Below, in pieces: positions 34,934 to 43,003 of a stretch of DNA of 64,000 nt (the stretch's first letter is position 1; the number at the start of each line of letters is the position of its first letter). The notes under the pieces are model-generated. The model was given only the letters and a program-made list of their open reading frames with translations. It did no database searches and was not told where the DNA came from. Location: contig CAWDVG010000001.1 in assembly GCA_963805795.1 (NCBI GenBank), forward strand, positions 248,001 to 312,000. Reading direction: 5' to 3'. A program made the position numbers and the translations under genes. The stretch comes from CAWARU01 sp963805795 (GTDB lineage Bacteria > Pseudomonadota > Gammaproteobacteria > UBA6186 > Azoamicaceae).

Positions 34934-36241
34934 CTATGGAACACGAGGCATTGCCGTTGGTGCATTGGGTAATTTAGCAGCAACAACAGCAGTTCCACCC
35001 ACAGTTGCAGCCGCAAGAAACAATGGCGTTAATGGAGCACCAGAATTGCCAGCAGGGTTTGCACTTGCCAATGGAGGGGCTGGGTTTGCAGCATTACCTA
35101 CGATAGGAGCCAAATCAGGTTGGATTCCTAGGGTAGCACGCAATTGTTTATGTCGTTCCTCTAGAAGTTTTAAGATATTTTTTAAGCTGTTTTTTTCTAT
35201 ATGTTCCTTTGCTTCTGGACCATCCATCATATCAGCACTTTCTTTAAAGCCTTTTAAAAATTCTGAGCATTCATGAACTGGTTTTCCTGATTCTTGACTT
35301 AATTGTTCTGGGCTTTTGCTAAGAAGAGACATGAATTTTTTTGCAGTCCACAAAATGAGATCGGCAGAGTTATCTGTAATATGAGCTTGTAAAATTCGCT
35401 GAATCCATTGGAATTTAATGTGAGCTATTTTCACAAACATAGCTTTTAATTCGTCCTTGAATTCTTTTGTATTAATGAAATGAGCCAAATATGAGAAATT
35501 ATATTGTTCAGCTGTTTTTGCTGTTTGTGTGGCCTCGGCATGTTCTTTTACATCTTCAAAAGGAAAACCGAGTGACGCCAAAGTTTTTTTTGTTATGGGA
35601 ATGGATAATGCTGTAACATCTAATGCATCTGGATCATCAATTTTATAAGTAAGTAATTCCTCTCCATTTTCTTGAGTACCCCAATTTTCGCTATGAATAT
35701 CACTATGCCCAAAGAAATAACCAATTGCTACAAAGCTAGCAAGATGTTTTAATTTAAAGATTACGGTTTTTGTGCCATCTACAGTTTGTATTTGTTTTGA
35801 GATTCTTCCTTCTTCAGAAATTGTGTAGCCTTTAAATCCGTGTACTAGATTATGGATAGTACGTGAAGCAACATAAAAATCGTCTCCATTTTGTATAATG
35901 TCGATGTCTGGGCCATACCCTAAAAGAAATTGATGCAACACAGACATAGCTTTGTCCTTTTGAGCATGAAACTCTCCTTTACGGAAAGCGATATGGTAAG
36001 TGCCTGCATAAGCGGGATCAGCAGGACGAGTTACTACTTTTTCTTTAGCTATATGAACTTCATTGAATAGTACACCGAAAACGAATGTACGTGCTGACTC
36101 TATTGAAATAAAATCACAAAACTCATCCAGTAATCGATAAATGCTCTTCTTTTTAACAGTAGCCTTTCGCATTGGGCCTAGAGCATTTCCCGGTTGAACT
36201 TGATTTATTTTGTTAGTTATAGACCCTGGTGATGCTGCCAT
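34934..36241 (-). CDS. Protein with a PI3/4-kinase/HipA-like catalytic motif, putative effector
   Basis: 435 residues without signal peptide. A segment GHSDIHSENWG (residues 178-188: Asp181, His183, Asn186) followed by KIDDPDAL (Asp202/203) fits the DxHxxN...D arrangement of phosphoinositide- and HipA-type kinases, whose catalytic loop is inverted relative to ordinary protein kinases. Upstream, YHIAFRKGEFHAQKDKAMSVL could be the ATP-binding half, but no clear Gly loop is seen. The C-terminal 60 residues are rich in Ala, Pro and Asn. Several Legionella effectors are kinases with such motifs; here it is only inference. Island gene lying beside a truncated reverse transcriptase. Confidence 0.6.
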   Translation of the reverse strand: MAASPGSITNKINQVQPGNALGPMRKATVKKKSIYRLLDEFCDFISIESARTFVFGVLFNEVHIAKEKVVTRPADPAYAGTYHIAFRKGEFHAQKDKAMSVLHQFLLGYGPDIDIIQNGDDFYVASRTIHNLVHGFKGYTISEEGRISKQIQTVDGTKTVIFKLKHLASFVAIGYFFGHSDIHSENWGTQENGEELLTYKIDDPDALDVTALSIPITKKTLASLGFPFEDVKEHAEATQTAKTAEQYNFSYLAHFINTKEFKDELKAMFVKIAHIKFQWIQRILQAHITDNSADLILWTAKKFMSLLSKSPEQLSQESGKPVHECSEFLKGFKESADMMDGPEAKEHIEKNSLKNILKLLEERHKQLRATLGIQPDLAPIVGNAANPAPPLASANPAGNSGAPLTPLFLAAATVGGTAVVAAKLPNAPTAMPRVP

Positions 36242-36291
36242 AAGATACTCTCTGTAACTGTAAAAATAAAGTTAAATGATACACTAACTCT

Positions 36292-37047
36292 TCAGTTCCA
36301 GTCAATGTCATCTCTCTCATGCAACACCTCCATCATGCGTCTCTTACAGCGATTTAATTGGCGCTTCGTGTCGCATAGAATAATAATGTCATCTTGATAC
36401 CGGAGATAAGAAATTTTCATTTTAGCAAATGCATCATCCAGCGGTTTTAAATAGAGAGCACTAAAGAATTGAGATAAAGGTCCTCTCAAGGCAATCCCTG
36501 ATACAGGATTACTATAACCTTTGGGCGTTTCAATTGGGTTTTTAATTATTTGTTTAAAAATTTCAATTAAGCGGGGATCATTAAATGCACTTTCACGATC
36601 TTTCAAAAGCTTATGATGCAAGATTGAGCTATAAAATGATTTTATATCTGCCCTAATTACAAAATTTGGTTTTTTATCTTGTAGGATTTGTCTAATACGT
36701 TGTGTTGCAAGTTTTACACCTCTCGGTCCTTTTAGTAGGTGATAGCAATTGGGATTAATGATATAAGAAAAAGTATGCTTAATTTGTTTCAGTATAATAT
36801 TCTGAAAAATGCGATCGGATAAATGTAATTGATCAACCACGGCGTCTTGAAAATATATTCTTTGTAGAAATCTCGGAGTATAATCGCCATTTACTAGGGA
36901 TAAAATACCCTTTGGTAACCAGTCATCAATTTCTCGCGACATAAAATGGATCTCGTGGTTGTGATGTGAAAGATATTTTCTTTTATGGATTTTTTTAAAT
37001 AGACTTGAGCCTATTTCTAACATGCTTTTAAAATCCCAACGTTTCAT
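36292..37047 (-). pseudogene. Reverse transcriptase, C-terminally truncated
   Basis: 251 residues of a bacterial RT: fingers and palm with RADIKSFYSSI (catalytic Asp of motif A), GIALRGPLSQ (motif B/4 region) and the YQDD box in LRYQDDIIIL, then the beginning of the thumb. Bacterial RTs normally go on for 60-150 more residues; here the frame stops right before the leader of the next gene, so the end was lost. AGAGGAAC precedes the ATG. The YQDD box and lack of maturase argue against a group II intron RT; a retron, Abi-type or unassigned RT is possible. Activity is doubtful. Confidence 0.75.
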
Positions 37048-37126
37048 TTAAGTTCCTCTGCTGAACATAACTTGCAGAGGAAAACGAAAAAACTACATAT
37101 AAGGGTGCGAAAAAAATATCCGATGA

Positions 37127-38021
37127 AAGAGTCGTTCCGGTCTAAAAGTAAAATTAAATCATTCTACATTTGAATATTATAAAGACAGTAACGTCTGTCG
37201 TAATCCTGAAAAATATCATTACCGCCTTGGAACGTTGGAAGAAGTTCAAAGATTAAAAATGACTAAACAACCCAAACCGACTTACCCAGAAAAAAGCTTT
37301 GAACCAAGCTCTGCTTTTAATAAACAAATACATAATGTTACAGCAGGCCAACAGGATGTTAATAAAAAAATGGAGTTAACAGATAAAAATCTTTTACATG
37401 AACAAGAACGACGTTTTCAACTAGAGGCAGAATTGAAAAAGACCCAAAAGAAAATGGAGGAAGATGTCTTACGGCAAAAATTAGAAAAAGAAGCATTTGA
37501 AGAGGTTGAAAAAGAGCGAATGCAAAAATTTGAAGCCGAATTAAGGAAAAAAAAACGATGAGCTTAACGCTACGAATGAAGCCCTTAAAAAACAACAAGA
37601 AGCCATTGAAAAAATGCAACAGAAATTTGCGCAATTAGAGGCCAATTTAAACGGTCAAGCCTACGGCCAACCGACACCCAATCCTCCAAAACTTGTAGCT
37701 AGTGCGAAACCCGCATATTTACCATCAACTGCTGCAGTTGCCTCAGCCAGGCATTTGCCAAATAATCATCCCGCAAATCTCCAACTTGTCTCAAATACCA
37801 AAGTTGAACAAGACTGGAAAATCACATTATTTGATGCTGTCAAAGCTGGGCGCATTCAGGATGTTGAAAAGCTAATGGACGCAAATCAAGTTATAGGAAA
37901 CTTGGAAAATCCACAGAATAAAGGCGAAACTATATTAATCGCAGCAACATTGATTAAAGATAATGATCTTCGTACTAAAATGATTGCAGCTATCAAGAAG
38001 AGAGTGACAACTGCATTTTAA
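37127..38021 (+). pseudogene. Decapitated, frameshifted paralog of the C-terminal module of the WD40 protein at 60950
   Basis: The frame is open from 37127 without a proper start (later candidates TTG 37235, ATG 37259) and encodes FEYYKDSNVCRNPEKYHYRLGT-LEEV, which aligns with EYFIGKGSYCNKPDIFHYRWGT-MAEV near residues 753-778 of the WD40 protein. A long coiled coil follows. At 37546-37554 nine A break the frame; eight would continue KKNDELNATNEALKKQQ into the second part (37614-38021). That part has a Pro/Ala linker and one ankyrin-like helix pair (LFDAVKAGRIQDVEKLMDAN). So the gene lost its N-terminus and has a one-base shift. It may once have been an effector. Confidence 0.6.
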
Positions 38022-38024
38022 TAT

Positions 38025-38569
38025 CACGTCCCATTTAGGAATGTTTCCAAAAAACATGTCTTTCATCATATTAAAGTCTTTTTCTAAGCCATCATGAAGA
38101 ATCAAAGGCGGTGATAGCACTAAACTGCCTTTTCGGGCCGTGCCATAGTTTGCCCAGCCAGATGCGAAATATATGCTTTTATGTGTGGCGACTCTATCCA
38201 AAAGAGCAGGTTCCGCGAGGGCGCTGTTTTTGATATCTGAATTTAAAAGGTATCCAATGCTGATCGCTGTTTTTTCTTTGATACAGCTTTTTCGGGATCA
38301 TTATCTTTATCAAAGCCAAAAAATTGTTTTTCAATTGAAAGATCAATATCCTCAGAAAATCGCTGAATAATACCATACACTTTTGATAAAGAAGTGCCAC
38401 CTTTAAATGTTAAGTGGTCTTTTAAATCAGAAAGTGAGAAGAGCCGTTCTAAGGTCCATACAACCCAATAGTCTTTTTCGATGATTTCAAATGGAAGTCT
38501 TGAATCTTCCGCTGCGGCATCAAAAAATGGCTCGCGCTCCGTTATAGATAGTAAATGCAGTTCAGTCAT
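38025..38569 (-). pseudogene. AbiEii-like toxin gene with internal deletion
   Basis: N-part 38243-38569 (108 residues): HLLSITEREPFFDAAAE and FKGGTSLSKVYG...SEDIDLS, the nucleotidyltransferase core. The reading then stops. In another frame, about 38025-38240 gives the family C-terminus (ALLDRVATHKSIYFASGWANYGTARKG...MKDMFFG). The middle, perhaps 120-150 residues, is missing, so the toxin is dead. The C-terminal end abuts the ORF that stops at 38021, suggesting that both were trimmed by the same rearrangement. Partner of the AbiEi-like gene upstream (overlap 8 bases). Confidence 0.75.
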
Positions 38570-39188
38570 ATTGTGACTCCATGATGTTAAAAATAAGAAC
38601 TCGAATCCATTGCGGTGAATATTTTAAATCTTTAACAAGTTCATTTCGGGTTATTCCGGAAAGAAATTTTCGGGTTCTGTTCTGGGCAATACTATCGATA
38701 TTCCCTTTCCCTAGATTTCTAAATGCCTGGATAACGAGACCAACTCTAGTGCCGGCGGGATACATATTTTTTTCTCTTGTTGTCTTGAATATGATTTCCT
38801 GTTTTCCTATTTTAATCTTTTTTGAGGGTCCGTTAGTTAAAAAAACAATACGCCCAGGTACTTGTTCTGACAAACCAATGAGGTTTGCTGCGTACGCCCC
38901 AGATGGCTGAACTTGTATTCCATTTTTTTCTGAGATCGCCTTTGCAATTTCCTCCACTTTTGGCGGAAGTACGCCCAACACGGGATGTAGGCGAGGGTAA
39001 TCATATATCCCCTGTGCAAGGCGTCGAATTATCTTGGCTTTTTCCAGGCGCGATAAAGCACTTCGAACCCCAGTATCACTATCTAGGTCAAGAAAATGCT
39101 TTGGGGTGAAGCACCACCCCCTACCATGCTCAATAATCCGATTTTTTACATTATGAGCAATCGTTTCGGCCATTTTAGATGTATCCAT
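38562..39188 (-). CDS. AbiEi/DUF6088-type antitoxin-like regulator
   Basis: 208 residues from the ATG at 39186-39188; the frame is open 20 codons further, but that stretch would read through an inverted repeat. Winged-helix N-terminus (FLDLDSDTGVRSALSRLEKAKIIRRLAQGIYDYP), then an AbiEi-like domain (VEEIAKAISEKNGIQVQPSGAYAANLIGLS). Its toxin partner has an internal deletion, so the antitoxin now stands alone, a common end state of TA decay. A 30-bp palindrome at 39188-39217 over the start could be its own operator. Confidence 0.75.
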   Translation of the reverse strand: MDTSKMAETIAHNVKNRIIEHGRGWCFTPKHFLDLDSDTGVRSALSRLEKAKIIRRLAQGIYDYPRLHPVLGVLPPKVEEIAKAISEKNGIQVQPSGAYAANLIGLSEQVPGRIVFLTNGPSKKIKIGKQEIIFKTTREKNMYPAGTRVGLVIQAFRNLGKGNIDSIAQNRTRKFLSGITRNELVKDLKYSPQWIRVLIFNIMESQYD

Positions 39189-39217
39189 GCCACAAAATGT
39201 ACTAACTTTTTGTGGCA
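39188..39217 (-). promoter_or_regulatory. Inverted repeat at the start of the AbiEi-like gene
   Basis: TGCCACAAAA - 10 nt - TTTTGTGGCA, perfect 10-bp arms, touching the chosen start codon. AbiEi antitoxins are known to bind inverted repeats in their own promoters; this is a plausible operator. Confidence 0.6.
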
Positions 39218-39360
39218 ATGTCAAATTTTTATAGGAACGAAAACCCAAACTATCTGGATTTTAAACTATGTAGATACACTCACTAAGATGCTTGTACAGT
39301 ATTATTTTTGAGAGCACCTTTAGGATATATGAGCACTTGTTCGATATTCGTATTTATATC

Positions 39361-39450
39361 GGTCCTATAAATAGCATTTTGACCATTTACAGGACCAAAA
39401 AATGTGGTTATATTGGTCCTATAGATAGCATTTTTGCTATTTGCAGGACC
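39361..39450. repeat. Palindrome pair upstream of ATPase gene 39471
   Basis: Two 36-bp units (39361-39396, 39415-39450), each beginning GGTCCTATA and ending CAGGACC and self-complementary over roughly 12-13 of 14-16 arm positions. Start-to-start distance 54 bp. The proximal unit ends 20 bp before the ATG, just outside the GGAGGT ribosome-binding site. Confidence 0.88.
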
Positions 39451-39470
39451 AAATGTGGAGGTGGGGTGCG

Positions 39471-40901
39471 ATGTCATTATTTATAGGCAGGGATAAAGAA
39501 TTAGCAATACTAAAGGATCAAACGCATAAAAAAATTGCTAGCCTAATAGTTATCAGGGGTAGACGACGTATTGGTAAGAGCCGTTTGATAGAGGAGTTCT
39601 GTAGGCCATTTCAATCATACAAATTCATGGGTCTACCACCAACGAAGGAAACAACAAATCAAGATCAAATAAATGAATTTTTACGTCAACTTTGTGAGCA
39701 GTTTGGTTTACCGGAGATAAGTTTTAAAGATTGGGGAGACGTATTTTCATTTTTAGCCAAGCAATTACCACCAGGCAGAATAATCCTTGTATTTGACGAA
39801 ATTTCTTGGATGGGTTCTGAAGATTCAAATTTCTCTGGCAAACTAAAAACTATTTGGGATACTCATTTTAAAAAAAATGATGAACTAATATTAATAGTAT
39901 GTGGATCTGTTTCAGCATGGATTGAAGAAAATATAATAAACAGCACTGGTTATGTGGGTAGAATATCGTGCACTATTACACTTGAAGAACTACATCTTAA
40001 GTATTGTAACCAATTTTTTAGAAACTACACTGATAATATTTCAGCTTATGAAAAATTTAAATTGTTGGCTGTTACAGGTGGGGTTCCTAGATATTTAGAA
40101 GAAATACGCCCGGAGCTTACCTCAGAACAAAATTTGAAAAGAATTTGTTTTACAAAAGGTGCATTTTTGTTTGACGAATTTGATCGCATATTTTCGGATA
40201 TCTTTTTAAAAGATAGTGATGTATATAGGAAAGCAGTTGTAGCATTGATGGAAGCTAAATTGAGCCCCTCAGAATTGGCAAATGCTATTGGTGCAGAGCT
40301 AGGCAGTAAAATGTCTAAATATTTTAATGAACTAGTTCTAGCAGGATTTTTATCTAGATATAATACTTGGGAAATAAAAACTGGTCGCATATCGAAGCTT
40401 AGCCAATATAGCATACAAGATAATTATATTCGTTTTTATTTAAAATATATCTTACCTAATCGACATAAAATAGAAACGGGTTCTTTTGATGAAAAATCAT
40501 TATCAAACTTAACAGGTTGGACAAGCATTATGGGGTTGCAATTCGAAAATCTAGTATTGAATAATAGAAAAAAAATTTGGGAAATTCTAGAAATAAAAGC
40601 CGATGAGATTATTTGGGATAATCCGTTTTTTCAGCGTCACACTTCTAAAATGCCTGGCTGTCAAATTGATTATATGATCCAAGTTAAGTCTGGAAATTTA
40701 TATATTTGCGAGATTAAGTTTTTAACCAAAGAAATTAAAAAAGATATAATACCTGAGGTAAAAGAGAAAATTAATAGGTTAAAAAAACCCAAGGGTTATT
40801 CTTGTCGTCCAGTATTGATTCATGTTAACGGTGTAAATGAATTAGTATTCGAACAAGATTATTTCGCAAAAATTATCGATTTCGGTGAATTATTACATTA
40901 G
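39471..40901 (+). CDS. ATPase_2/DUF234-type ATPase
   Basis: 476 residues from the ATG at 39471 (GGAGGT 8 bases upstream). Walker A IRGRRRIGKSR, Walker B LVFDEISWMG, sensor VCGSVSAWI, then LAVTGGVPRYLEE, a typical ATPase_2 motif, a winged-helix region, and a DUF234-like C-terminal domain with a QIDYMIQ...YICEIKF pattern (PD-(D/E)XK-like). Intact. The closest relative here is 43004-44473; 27092-28586 is more distant. Function is not known for the family in bacteria; in archaea these are abundant on mobile elements. The palindrome pair in its leader suggests self-regulation or a cognate binding site. Confidence 0.85.
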   Translation: MSLFIGRDKELAILKDQTHKKIASLIVIRGRRRIGKSRLIEEFCRPFQSYKFMGLPPTKETTNQDQINEFLRQLCEQFGLPEISFKDWGDVFSFLAKQLPPGRIILVFDEISWMGSEDSNFSGKLKTIWDTHFKKNDELILIVCGSVSAWIEENIINSTGYVGRISCTITLEELHLKYCNQFFRNYTDNISAYEKFKLLAVTGGVPRYLEEIRPELTSEQNLKRICFTKGAFLFDEFDRIFSDIFLKDSDVYRKAVVALMEAKLSPSELANAIGAELGSKMSKYFNELVLAGFLSRYNTWEIKTGRISKLSQYSIQDNYIRFYLKYILPNRHKIETGSFDEKSLSNLTGWTSIMGLQFENLVLNNRKKIWEILEIKADEIIWDNPFFQRHTSKMPGCQIDYMIQVKSGNLYICEIKFLTKEIKKDIIPEVKEKINRLKKPKGYSCRPVLIHVNGVNELVFEQDYFAKIIDFGELLH

Positions 40902-41509
40902 GTGTAGGGCATCATATCAAGAGGGTTTGATTTAGGAAAAGTCGTGAATAGTGGATATGCCCCTGCAAAGTGGCATATAGGGAATCTAATTAGAGCAATA
41001 TAATGTGTATCCGTGATAGTTAGGTTGAGTTTTACTTACGTTTTGATTTGTTTTAGTATATTCGGTCAGTGTCTTAGGATCTTGCACTCATTTTATCTCC
41101 TCATTTATTGTGTAGCTTGGTACTTTAAATTTAAAAAGAAGATACCGTAGCATAGTTAACAACTCAAATCAATAAGTTTTTTTCTAACTCTAAAAGTCTC
41201 GATTATCTATGATACTCCAGTCGACTATTAAATTCCTAAAATGGAACATCACAATATTGCCTCAACTTTCTTCTCTCATAACCCGAAATAAGCTGCTGCA
41301 GAATACTGAATTGGATCCATGGCCATAGTGTAATTAGTGAATATCTGGCAGTTATTTAATCAGATGACCCATAAGCAGGCGAAGTAGGCACTGTATGCTA
41401 AAGGTGATCATAGAATTTTAGGGTCGACATATGCAAACAATGATTATCTTTGGAGTCTTTGAGCAAATATGGCGAATTTTAAAAGACTTTAAACATGATA
41501 TAAATTTAG
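40902..41509. other. 608-bp region, no gene seen
   Basis: AT-rich with no supported frame. Near 41443 it carries TGATTATCTTTGGAG..TTTGAGCA, a stray copy of the sequence that opens the att blocks, so some of it may be the end of an older island. Confidence 0.45.
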
Positions 41510-41638
41510 ATGGATTTAAAGAAGGCTGCTAAACCGAGTATTATTGCCGGCGCAGGCGTTGCTGCTGCCGATGCTTCGGGAGCCACTGCGGGTTCAGTGA
41601 ATGTTGCTACTATTCAAGTAGCCAAAGCGAAAAAATGA
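41510..41638 (+). CDS. 42-residue Ala/Gly/Val-rich mini-protein (tentative)
   Basis: ATG directly after an in-frame stop; product begins MDLKKAAKPS and ends QVAKAKK, with an Ala-rich centre resembling the low-complexity segments of the other Ala-rich proteins of the window. No Shine-Dalgarno. It may be the last piece of a larger Ala-tailed gene removed by the island junction. Low confidence. Confidence 0.25.
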   Translation: MDLKKAAKPSIIAGAGVAAADASGATAGSVNVATIQVAKAKK

Positions 41639-41726
41639 AACCTAAAAAAAGTGCAAAGCCTAAATAAATGTCTAATAAATCCAAAAGGTGCTCATTCCAT
41701 CTTATAAGGTGACATATTAGTTTCAT

Positions 41727-41925
41727 GATCATCTTTGAGTATTTGAGCACCTTTTCGCTAAATTTGGATTGTTGAATAGCTTTATATGTTGAGATCTAGT
41801 TATTGGCTTCTTACCGCAACCTATATGACATTAAAATTTGGGGGTATAAAATAATCTATAAGGTAGATAGGCCAGTAACCACGGGGCCTTCATCCTCAAT
41901 TGGAAGACCGTCCGCTCCACATTTT
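41727..41925 (+). other. Island attachment block 3 (att core at 41908-41925)
   Basis: Same order as blocks 1 and 2 but more diverged: TGATCATCTTTGAGTATTTG at the start, one TTTGGGGGTATAAAAT arm, CACGGGGCCTTCA, then GGAAGACCGTCCGCTCCAC, where the core has lost two bases. Confidence 0.6.
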
Positions 41926-41936
41926 TTATAATAAAA

Positions 41937-42107
41937 TCAAAAGGTTACATTATTTTCGCACATGTTATTATAATTATATGATTTTATTAATTCCGGTTCA
42001 TTTAAAAATTGAAAAAAAGCTTTAACTGCATTTCTAATTCCAGAAAGCTCGATAGATATAGGAACATGAACATAGGAATGTTCTTTAAGTGTAGTAAAAA
42101 AATCCAT
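41937..42107 (-). pseudogene. 56-residue N-terminal gene fragment cut at att block 3
   Basis: Begins MDFFTTLKEHSYVHVPIS with AGGGAG 7 bases upstream, reads FFQFLNEPELIKSY and stops 12 bases from the att core. A proper start and ribosome-binding site with an abrupt end at the junction suggest a gene whose body was replaced on island insertion. Family not recognised. Confidence 0.4.
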
Positions 42108-42127
42108 AAAAAATCTCCCTGCTAATT

Positions 42128-42217
42128 CTATGCGGTCTCAAGATAGGTTTCTATAACACAATTGCCCGAGAACCATTCCGAACTTACTGAAAAAGGTATT
42201 TGATGGAGATCTAATAT
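42128..42217 (-). pseudogene. Scrap of a second AbiEii toxin gene
   Basis: Reads ILDLHQIPFSV.SEWFSG.CVIETY then jumps to LETA and a stop. The first part equals the middle of the intact AbiEii (24905-25726) with few changes, the last four residues equal its C-terminus, and about 120 residues between are deleted. Confidence 0.7.
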
Positions 42218-42259
42218 TTGTAGGGACATACAGCCTTCTTAGCTGCACATCCCAAAAGG

Positions 42260-42802
42260 CTATATTGTATTTAACTCTTTTAAAAATGCTTTAATATTTT
42301 CTTTAACTGCCCCTTCATTTGCAAGCCTCAGCCTTTCATCAGCCATATATGCGCTTGAAAAAGGCGCAGTATAAGGAGTAGTTAAAGTTTGTTCAAATAC
42401 TGTTTTTTTAAGTTTATTATCATATAAGCTATATTTTGCCTTGCAAACAACTTTTAAATCTAAGCCTAATATAGGCTGTTTAAGATCCTCAAGGGAAACT
42501 CTTAGCTGATAGGGAGCTACTGAGGAATCAGGGCTGAGATAGCCCATATTAGCCAAGGAGTTTTCTATAGCTTTTGAAAATCCTTCATTGTCAACTTTAG
42601 ATACTATAATAGATTTTTTGCCGCCAGTTAAGTTAACCAAGCATATCTTTTTAGTTAATGTTTTATTCTCAGCTACACGAACTTCATTTCTGCTTACACA
42701 CATCGCTGCATAATTTGACGGAGTAGCACATCCCGTTAAAAGTAATACGAATGCTCCCGTTAGAATCCATTTTATAGCTGCATAACAAACTTTGTTGTTC
42801 AT
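42260..42802 (-). CDS. Lipoprotein of unknown function
   Basis: 180 residues. Signal peptide with a strong lipobox (FVLLLTGC, lipidated Cys at residue 25), so anchored in the inner or, more likely, outer membrane (residue +2 is Ala). The mature part resembles small envelope lipoproteins with an alpha/beta fold: MGYLS...YQLRVSLEDL and a C-terminal helix. AAGGAGG precedes the ATG, one of the best ribosome-binding sites in the window. No partner gene. Function unknown. Confidence 0.8.
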   Translation of the reverse strand: MNNKVCYAAIKWILTGAFVLLLTGCATPSNYAAMCVSRNEVRVAENKTLTKKICLVNLTGGKKSIIVSKVDNEGFSKAIENSLANMGYLSPDSSVAPYQLRVSLEDLKQPILGLDLKVVCKAKYSLYDNKLKKTVFEQTLTTPYTAPFSSAYMADERLRLANEGAVKENIKAFLKELNTI

Positions 42803-43003
42803 GATGACCTCCTTATAAAATTTATATTTTATCCTACTCAGGAAAATAATCTAGACAAATTTTAAGCAAAACAAAATTAATATAACTAACACAAAATCTA
42901 TACGAACATGTTTATCCTCGATTTCTAATTTATAAAATGGAGGATAAAATAGCCTTATAATTTAAACTAGGGGCGGTCGAAGTCTATTATATGGATACCG
43001 ATC

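Noticed and set aside
36292..37047. Group II intron-encoded protein belonging to the intron tail at 34.03 kb
   Set aside because: Opposite strand, YQDD rather than the usual YADD, no maturase or endonuclease region, and two genes lie between.
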